Assembly (NCBI GenBank): GCA_038065435.1
Contig: JBBTQZ010000016.1
Location: 1 to 7,635 of the forward strand
Origin: JBBTQZ01 sp038065435
GTDB taxonomy: Bacteria > Patescibacteriota > Minisyncoccia > Phycocordibacterales > WO2-35-19
Length of the DNA stretch: 7,635 nucleotides
Direction: 5' to 3'
Shown: positions 5,115 to 7,635 of the stretch, piece after piece
Position numbering within the stretch: position 1 is the stretch's first letter
How the letters are laid out: every line of letters begins with the position of its first letter
The notes under the pieces: generated by a model
Told to the model about the DNA's origin: nothing
Database searches by the model: none
The model's input: only the letters and a program-made list of their open reading frames with translations
Program-made: the position numbers and the translations under genes

Positions 5115-5224
5115 GGCTCATTGAAGAAATTGTTCTCCTCTCCCCCTCTTATTATAATGCCTCTGGAGGGACGAGGTGGACGCGGTTTCCTTTTTTTTGC
5201 CGGTCGGGATTCCGGGCTAGATGC
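5115..5224. other. Intergenic stretch without a recognised gene
   Basis: Apart from the TATAAT element it holds a pyrimidine-rich tract (5136-5150) and a T8 run (5192-5199) next to an imperfect GC hairpin (about 5200-5218). No supported ORF on either strand. Confidence 0.4.
5151..5158. promoter_or_regulatory. Symmetric TATAAT element usable on both strands
   Basis: ATTATAAT reads as TATAAT on both strands (plus 5153-5158, minus 5151-5156). On the plus strand TTGTTC (5130-5135) lies 17 bp upstream. On the minus strand the -35 is poor, and a transcript starting near 5144 would meet the 5088-5114 terminator after about 55 nt. I see no gene with a ribosome binding site downstream on either side. 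Confidence 0.35.
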
Positions 5225-5455
5225 TCACTGAACCATGGCTGGGATGGTCATTGGTAAAGTGAACAGATTGTCAAAGTTGATCCGTGCATTTTGCTCGGGT
5301 TGTTTTTGCAACTCCGGCTGTACGCGGACGTTAGTGGCTGACAGGATAACACTGTCATTTGCAAGAGGAGGTCTTACAGGTCCTCCACCGTTTCCTTCCC
5401 AATATTTTGAACGCCTTGAACAAGCCACTTTACTTCCTTCTTTCTTTGATGTCAC
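5225..5455 (-). CDS. Possible small protein, function unknown (76 aa)
   Basis: I do not recognise this. The frame opens at GTG 5455, and a stop three codons upstream limits extension. The initiation region has only a weak purine tract (ACAGAGA). The predicted product is hydrophilic, begins with a basic Ser/Lys-rich stretch, has YWEGNGGGP at about 18-26 and a Gln/Pro/Asn-rich second half ending in PMTIPAMVQ. It has one cysteine (residue 12), no membrane segment and no recognisable motif. In favour: codon use resembles the neighbours, a candidate promoter lies upstream (5521-5548) and a terminator downstream (5088-5114). Against: poor initiation signals and an overlapping plus-strand ORF of similar length (5235-5510), which has Cys-rich, shadow-like composition. 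Roughly even odds of being real. Confidence 0.38.
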   Translation of the reverse strand: MTSKKEGSKVACSRRSKYWEGNGGGPVRPPLANDSVILSATNVRVQPELQKQPEQNARINFDNLFTLPMTIPAMVQ

Positions 5456-5520
5456 TCTCTGTCATACAGACCAAAGAGTGCAACACCAACCAAAGCACAA
5501 AGACCCCTGATCTGTTTGAA

Positions 5521-5548
5521 AGCATACTACTATATTTGAAATATGCAA
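5521..5548 (-). promoter_or_regulatory. Candidate promoter with a palindrome in the spacer
   Basis: Minus strand TTGCAT (5543-5548), 16-bp spacer, TATGCT (5521-5526). The spacer holds the palindrome ATATTTGAAATAT (5532-5544), and an outer GCATA/TATGC repeat (5522-5526 with 5542-5546) spans most of it. That is where a repressor would be expected to bind. It would drive the possible 76-residue ORF. Confidence 0.35.
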
Positions 5549-5561
5549 GTCTTTGTGGATA

Positions 5562-5611
5562 ACAAAATTGCTGGGGAGAACTCAAAACGCGAGTCCTCAG
5601 CCCAGCAATTT
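5562..5611 (-). terminator. Long-stem intrinsic terminator of the Arg-rich mini-gene
   Basis: A perfect 11-bp outer stem AAATTGCTGGG/CCCAGCAATTT (5565-5575 with 5601-5611), continued by GAG/CTC and ACTC/GAGT pairs around a 7-nt loop (5584-5590), with one mismatch and a two-base bulge. On the minus strand it ends in a TTTTGTT run. It begins 8 bp after the stop codon of the mini-gene. Confidence 0.75.
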
Positions 5612-5618
5612 CCCAAAC

Positions 5619-5714
5619 CTACGGAGGTTCTTTCTTTTTACGCCTAAATCTTCGGCGCAAAAAACCTTTTCTTCTGGTCCCCCGGATGGGGATCTTTCTG
5701 CAGAAGTGGTACAT
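5619..5714 (-). CDS. Arg/Lys-rich miniprotein, function unknown (31 aa)
   Basis: A 31-codon ORF, ATG at 5714 and TAG at 5619-5621, too short for usual gene callers. Initiation signals are excellent: AAAGGAG lies six bases before the ATG. A promoter with exact 17-bp spacing sits upstream (5748-5776) and a long-stem terminator starts 8 bp after the stop, so the unit is complete. The product begins MYHFCRK, and residues 14-28 read RRKGFLRRRFRRKKK. Fourteen of 31 residues are Arg or Lys, and there is one Cys, at position 5. This composition fits a nucleic-acid-binding peptide, for example a small ribosome-associated protein. I do not recognise it as bL34, bL36, bTHX or the AURKAIP1/COX24 type, and no metal site is present. 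A toxin-like or antimicrobial peptide is another reading. It lies 84 bp downstream of the two-cysteine membrane protein gene, so read-through could also express it. Confidence 0.72.
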   Translation of the reverse strand: MYHFCRKIPIRGTRRKGFLRRRFRRKKKEPP

Positions 5715-5747
5715 TCCGTTCTCCTTTCAATCTCTACAGCTAAAAGA

Positions 5748-5776
5748 AATATACTCCCACTCTACTCTTCCTGCAA
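5748..5776 (-). promoter_or_regulatory. Promoter of the Arg-rich mini-gene
   Basis: Minus strand TTGCAG (5771-5776), exactly 17 bp, then TATATT (5748-5753). Start expected near 5741, giving a leader of about 27 nt that contains the AAAGGAG ribosome binding site. The GGGAG just before the -10 resembles the GGAG before the isomerase -10. Confidence 0.6.
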
Positions 5777-5798
5777 GTCTAAAAAGTAGATTACTGAT

Positions 5799-6350
5799 TT
5801 ACTTTAGTTCTACAAACTCTATACCGTTCGGCGGTTGGAAGATGGTGAGGTTCGCATTCCATGGTTCGCAATGATAATCTATTTTATCGCTGAGGCCCAC
5901 TATCTGGGCCTGCTCTGCCTGAGAGGCGTCGCGTTTGGCGCTCTTTACTACTTCTGATTTGTAGCCGATGTTTTGGAGCGAGGTCCAAGTGTAAGTCACC
6001 CCTTCGGCCACAATAAAGTGACTGGCGAAGAAAGCTCTGGTACCGGTATCCGAATCTCCGAAATTGGTTGCCTTCGGATCTATGTCTATATCAAAGTCGC
6101 CTCTAACCATGTTCTCGGTCAGGCGGATACTGCCGCTCACTTGGGCCAATTCGTCTGTTTTCCTAAAGCTACAATCATAAGGCTTGCCTACCCCCTGTAT
6201 GTCTTCTATAGAATAATTACCCTCTATTATGCCGTCTTGGTTTATGAGTATGCCCTCACTCAGGTCTATTATTGACCCTCCGTTATTTTTGGAAAAGATA
6301 AAAAGAGCTCCCACGGCTAGAAGTATTAATATAATGATTGTAGCTCTCAT
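5799..6350 (-). CDS. Membrane-anchored extracytoplasmic protein with two cysteines, function unknown (183 aa)
   Basis: One hydrophobic N-terminal helix (residues 4-19, after MRA) anchors or exports the protein. There is no lipobox cysteine. The rest looks like a beta-rich extracytoplasmic domain: GKPYDCSFRK (Cys60), NMVRGDFDIDID (80-91), a YTWTSL motif (120-125), YHCEPWN (Cys161) and FQPPNGIEFVEL at the end. The two cysteines could form a disulfide. From memory, a 'C..SFR / MRGDF / Y-x-W / C-x-PW / F-x-P-P' pattern recurs in short anchored proteins of Patescibacteria, possibly with a LolA/LprG-like fold; this is unverified. The ATG at 6350 has no Shine-Dalgarno, and a TATAAT ends 11 bases before it, giving a leader of only about 5 nt. 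It lies 21 bp after the transglutaminase-like gene with no terminator between, so the two may also be co-transcribed. The Arg-rich mini-gene follows. Confidence 0.82.
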   Translation of the reverse strand: MRATIIILILLAVGALFIFSKNNGGSIIDLSEGILINQDGIIEGNYSIEDIQGVGKPYDCSFRKTDELAQVSGSIRLTENMVRGDFDIDIDPKATNFGDSDTGTRAFFASHFIVAEGVTYTWTSLQNIGYKSEVVKSAKRDASQAEQAQIVGLSDKIDYHCEPWNANLTIFQPPNGIEFVELK

Positions 6351-6357
6351 AATTTTT

Positions 6358-6367
6358 GCTTATTATA
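6358..6367 (-). promoter_or_regulatory. -10 element of the two-cysteine membrane protein gene
   Basis: TATAAT (6362-6367), 11 bases before the ATG at 6350 and overlapping the tail of the preceding gene. The 10-mer GGGTATAATA (6361-6370) is identical to the one upstream of the transglutaminase-like gene (7019-7028). The predicted 5' UTR is about 4-5 nt, without a Shine-Dalgarno. The -35 is weak. Confidence 0.55.
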
Positions 6368-6371
6368 CCCT

Positions 6372-7016
6372 TTACTTTTTTTTGTGCCACTCCGCTACTC
6401 CAGCTCCCTTTATCTCGGTTTTTCCAGCTTTTCGTATTGATTTGTAGTTTTTTGCTGGGACAAATCGTAGATGTGGGTAGCGATCCAGCTTTTTTGCTAT
6501 GTCATCCAGATCGTCTTCTTGCACGAGCCAGCTTGTTCCGAGGATTTTAAACACATCAAATGGTTTGGAGAAAGACCAGAGTGTTTTCTCCCCATTTTCT
6601 AAAAAATATTCATGAAAATAGCTCTTAGCCAATTCCTTATAATCTTTGTATATTGGATCGCGCCATCGTAGTACCGAATGATTGGTTTTTGATATAGCTC
6701 CCCAAAAATCATTTTGTTTAAAGATACACAGAGTATGATCTTGATCTTTATAGGCACTTTTTTTGACCTTCAGATCCAGCAAAAAACTTTGGAAACCATG
6801 GTAAGTGAGGCAAAGGTGAGCGAGGAGCGCTCCTTCAAAGCAGTGAGCTACCTTACTTCGTAACACTTTTCTTGGTGAAAAATATGTCTCCCCTTCTAAC
6901 TCAAAATTGAAGGGTATTTTATCCAGAAAATCCTGCACTTTTTGGGGAGTGGAGAGTCTGTGGACTATTGCGAGCTCTCTCTTGTTTAAAACTTTTTGAA
7001 TTTTAGTTTTCACCAT
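6372..7016 (-). CDS. Transglutaminase-like (papain-fold) family protein, probable (214 aa)
   Basis: A cytoplasmic 214-residue protein, numbered from the ATG at 7016. VAHCFEGALLAHL (Cys59) looks like the nucleophile helix of transglutaminase-like cysteine proteins. KDQDHTLCIF (His94) and WGAISKTNHSVLRWRDP (Asn112, Asp120) fit the His and Asp/Asn positions. The pattern C-EGA...DHT...WGAI-K-N...R-P-Y...SYF--Y...TL--FS-P resembles an uncharacterised transglutaminase-like family seen in diverse bacteria; this is recognition from memory, and the substrate is unknown. The frame opens at 7037, but a perfect TATAAT (7020-7025) lies inside those first codons, so translation should begin at ATG 7016 or GTG 7013. 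GTG 7013 is exactly 6 nt after the -10 and would be leaderless. The C-terminus is basic (WHKKK). The stop overlaps the next gene's promoter region. Confidence 0.72.
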   Translation of the reverse strand: MVKTKIQKVLNKRELAIVHRLSTPQKVQDFLDKIPFNFELEGETYFSPRKVLRSKVAHCFEGALLAHLCLTYHGFQSFLLDLKVKKSAYKDQDHTLCIFKQNDFWGAISKTNHSVLRWRDPIYKDYKELAKSYFHEYFLENGEKTLWSFSKPFDVFKILGTSWLVQEDDLDDIAKKLDRYPHLRFVPAKNYKSIRKAGKTEIKGAGVAEWHKKK

Positions 7017-7018
7017 GC

Positions 7019-7028
7019 TATTATACCC
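7019..7028. promoter_or_regulatory. Bidirectional -10 element between divergent genes
   Basis: Plus-strand TATTATACCC. On the minus strand it reads TATAAT at 7020-7025; on the plus strand TATTAT at 7019-7024 (five of six bases). The minus-strand start falls at GTG 7013 or ATG 7016, and the plus-strand ATG at 7032 is 7 nt downstream of the hexamer. One nearly symmetric -10 could therefore serve both genes, each with a leaderless mRNA. Divergent transcription from symmetric -10 elements is known in bacteria. Confidence 0.55.
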
Positions 7029-7031
7029 TAT

Positions 7032-7635
7032 ATGCATATGTTCAAAAAAATAGTTCCGGTAATTATTTTACTAGTTTTGGCTGGGCTGATCTTATTTTTT
7101 ACCAAAGACAAACCGACTCTAGAAAATCCAAAACCAGATACAGAAGAAAATCCAAATATTCCAACACCAGAATTGGAAACACCCAAACTTCCTCTGAAAA
7201 ATGACGATAAAACTTTAGCTTGGAACCTTTTCCAAAAATACCTCTCTTACAATAAAGCCAAAGATATAGAGGGTATAAAAACAGTTGTGTATAAAATTTC
7301 AGATGTCTGTCTAGAACCCAAAACACGTATAGATTGTGAGGCAAGGATGGCGGCCGCTTATGGGTATGGTTCCACGCTAAAAGAGGAAGACTTTACAAAT
7401 GTTTGGAGCGATGCGAAGCAGACTATTCTGTCCACAGAATTTTGGGTAGAAAATAAGCCGGATATGGATCTGGTGGGGCGATTCAGAAGCATTATATTCT
7501 TTGTCAGAGATGAAAAGGGTGTCCTCAAAGTGTTGAGCTTCAGTCCATTCCAAGGTGGTGCTACCAATGTAGGTGAAGCTAGTATGGAAGAAGTAGCAGA
7601 TAGAGTGGTGCGTTGGACAGAAGATGAAGATATGG
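7032..7635 (+). CDS. Membrane-anchored extracytoplasmic protein, function unknown (3' end outside the window)
   Basis: Open from ATG 7032 to the right edge, at least 201 codons with no stop. MHMFKK leads into one hydrophobic helix (residues 7-24). A linker rich in Pro, Glu and Thr follows (about 28-55, for example NIPTPELETPKLP), typical of a spacer through the cell wall. The globular part starts near residue 60 (TLAWNLFQKYLSYNKAKD) and includes two cysteines nine apart (DVC93...DC102E), DVWSDAKQTIL-type helical sequence near 123-133, and SIIFFVRDEKGVLKVLSFSP (153-172), a beta-hairpin-like strand pair. The overall pattern suggests an NTF2-like or similar small extracytoplasmic domain, but I do not recognise a named family. 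There is no lipobox. No Shine-Dalgarno precedes the start, and the shared -10 element at 7019-7024 would make the mRNA leaderless. An alternative start is ATG 7038. Confidence 0.82.
   Translation, partial: MHMFKKIVPVIILLVLAGLILFFTKDKPTLENPKPDTEENPNIPTPELETPKLPLKNDDKTLAWNLFQKYLSYNKAKDIEGIKTVVYKISDVCLEPKTRIDCEARMAAAYGYGSTLKEEDFTNVWSDAKQTILSTEFWVENKPDMDLVGRFRSIIFFVRDEKGVLKVLSFSPFQGGATNVGEASMEEVADRVVRWTEDEDM

Noticed and set aside
5235..5510. Plus-strand 91-codon ORF
   Set aside because: No ribosome binding site, Cys-rich shadow-like composition, and antisense to a more natural minus-strand frame. It is flanked only by minus-strand terminators.
7099..7567. Minus-strand ORFs at 7099-7344 and 7358-7567
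   Set aside because: They are antisense shadows of the plus-strand gene that is open from 7032 to the window edge, and they lack ribosome binding sites.

Overview
The window looks like a chromosomal segment of a small-genome bacterium, most likely a Patescibacteria/CPR member of the Parcubacteria kind. This is inference from gene style, not from a marker gene: compact intergenic spaces, several short uncharacterised proteins each anchored by one N-terminal membrane helix, an unusually short glucose-6-phosphate isomerase, a minimal four-cysteine TraR/DksA-type zinc-finger protein, and promoters placed so close to start codons that several mRNAs should be leaderless. There are no tRNA or rRNA genes, insertion sequences or CRISPR repeats.

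Layout. Positions 1-1002 (+) hold two small transcription units. The first encodes an 85-residue soluble protein behind a near-perfect Shine-Dalgarno, with a structured 3' UTR and a strong terminator. The second has a sigma70-like promoter at 593-621, a roughly 160-nt structured leader with a possible pseudoknot, a 60-residue single-helix membrane protein and its own terminator. Positions 1086-2510 (+) encode a membrane-anchored L,D-transpeptidase (YkuD) fused to a D,D-carboxypeptidase-like (S11) domain that has lost key catalytic residues. It is convergent with a minus-strand block: a ROK-family sugar kinase (2545-3369), a compact glucose-6-phosphate isomerase (3402-4403) and a TraR/DksA-type regulator (4576-4956). 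A perfect 23-bp inverted repeat lies on either side of the regulator gene.

Positions 5042-5800 were at first sight gene-poor. They hold two minus-strand terminators, a possible 76-residue ORF, and a convincing mini-gene of 31 codons (5619-5714, minus) with promoter, Shine-Dalgarno and terminator. Its product is extremely rich in Arg and Lys. Positions 5799-7016 (minus) carry a membrane-anchored protein with two cysteines and a transglutaminase-like protein. From 7032 to the right edge a divergent plus-strand gene encodes another membrane-anchored protein and runs off the window. The last two genes appear to share one symmetric -10 element.

How the genes relate. The ROK kinase and the isomerase sit in tandem and together make a plausible route from glucose to fructose-6-phosphate. 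The transpeptidase fusion and the anchored proteins are cell-envelope functions. The most unusual items are the cryptic Arg-rich mini-gene, the transpeptidase fused to a degenerate carboxypeptidase, the structured leader at 628-787, the paired palindromes around the regulator gene, and the leaderless/bidirectional promoter architecture.
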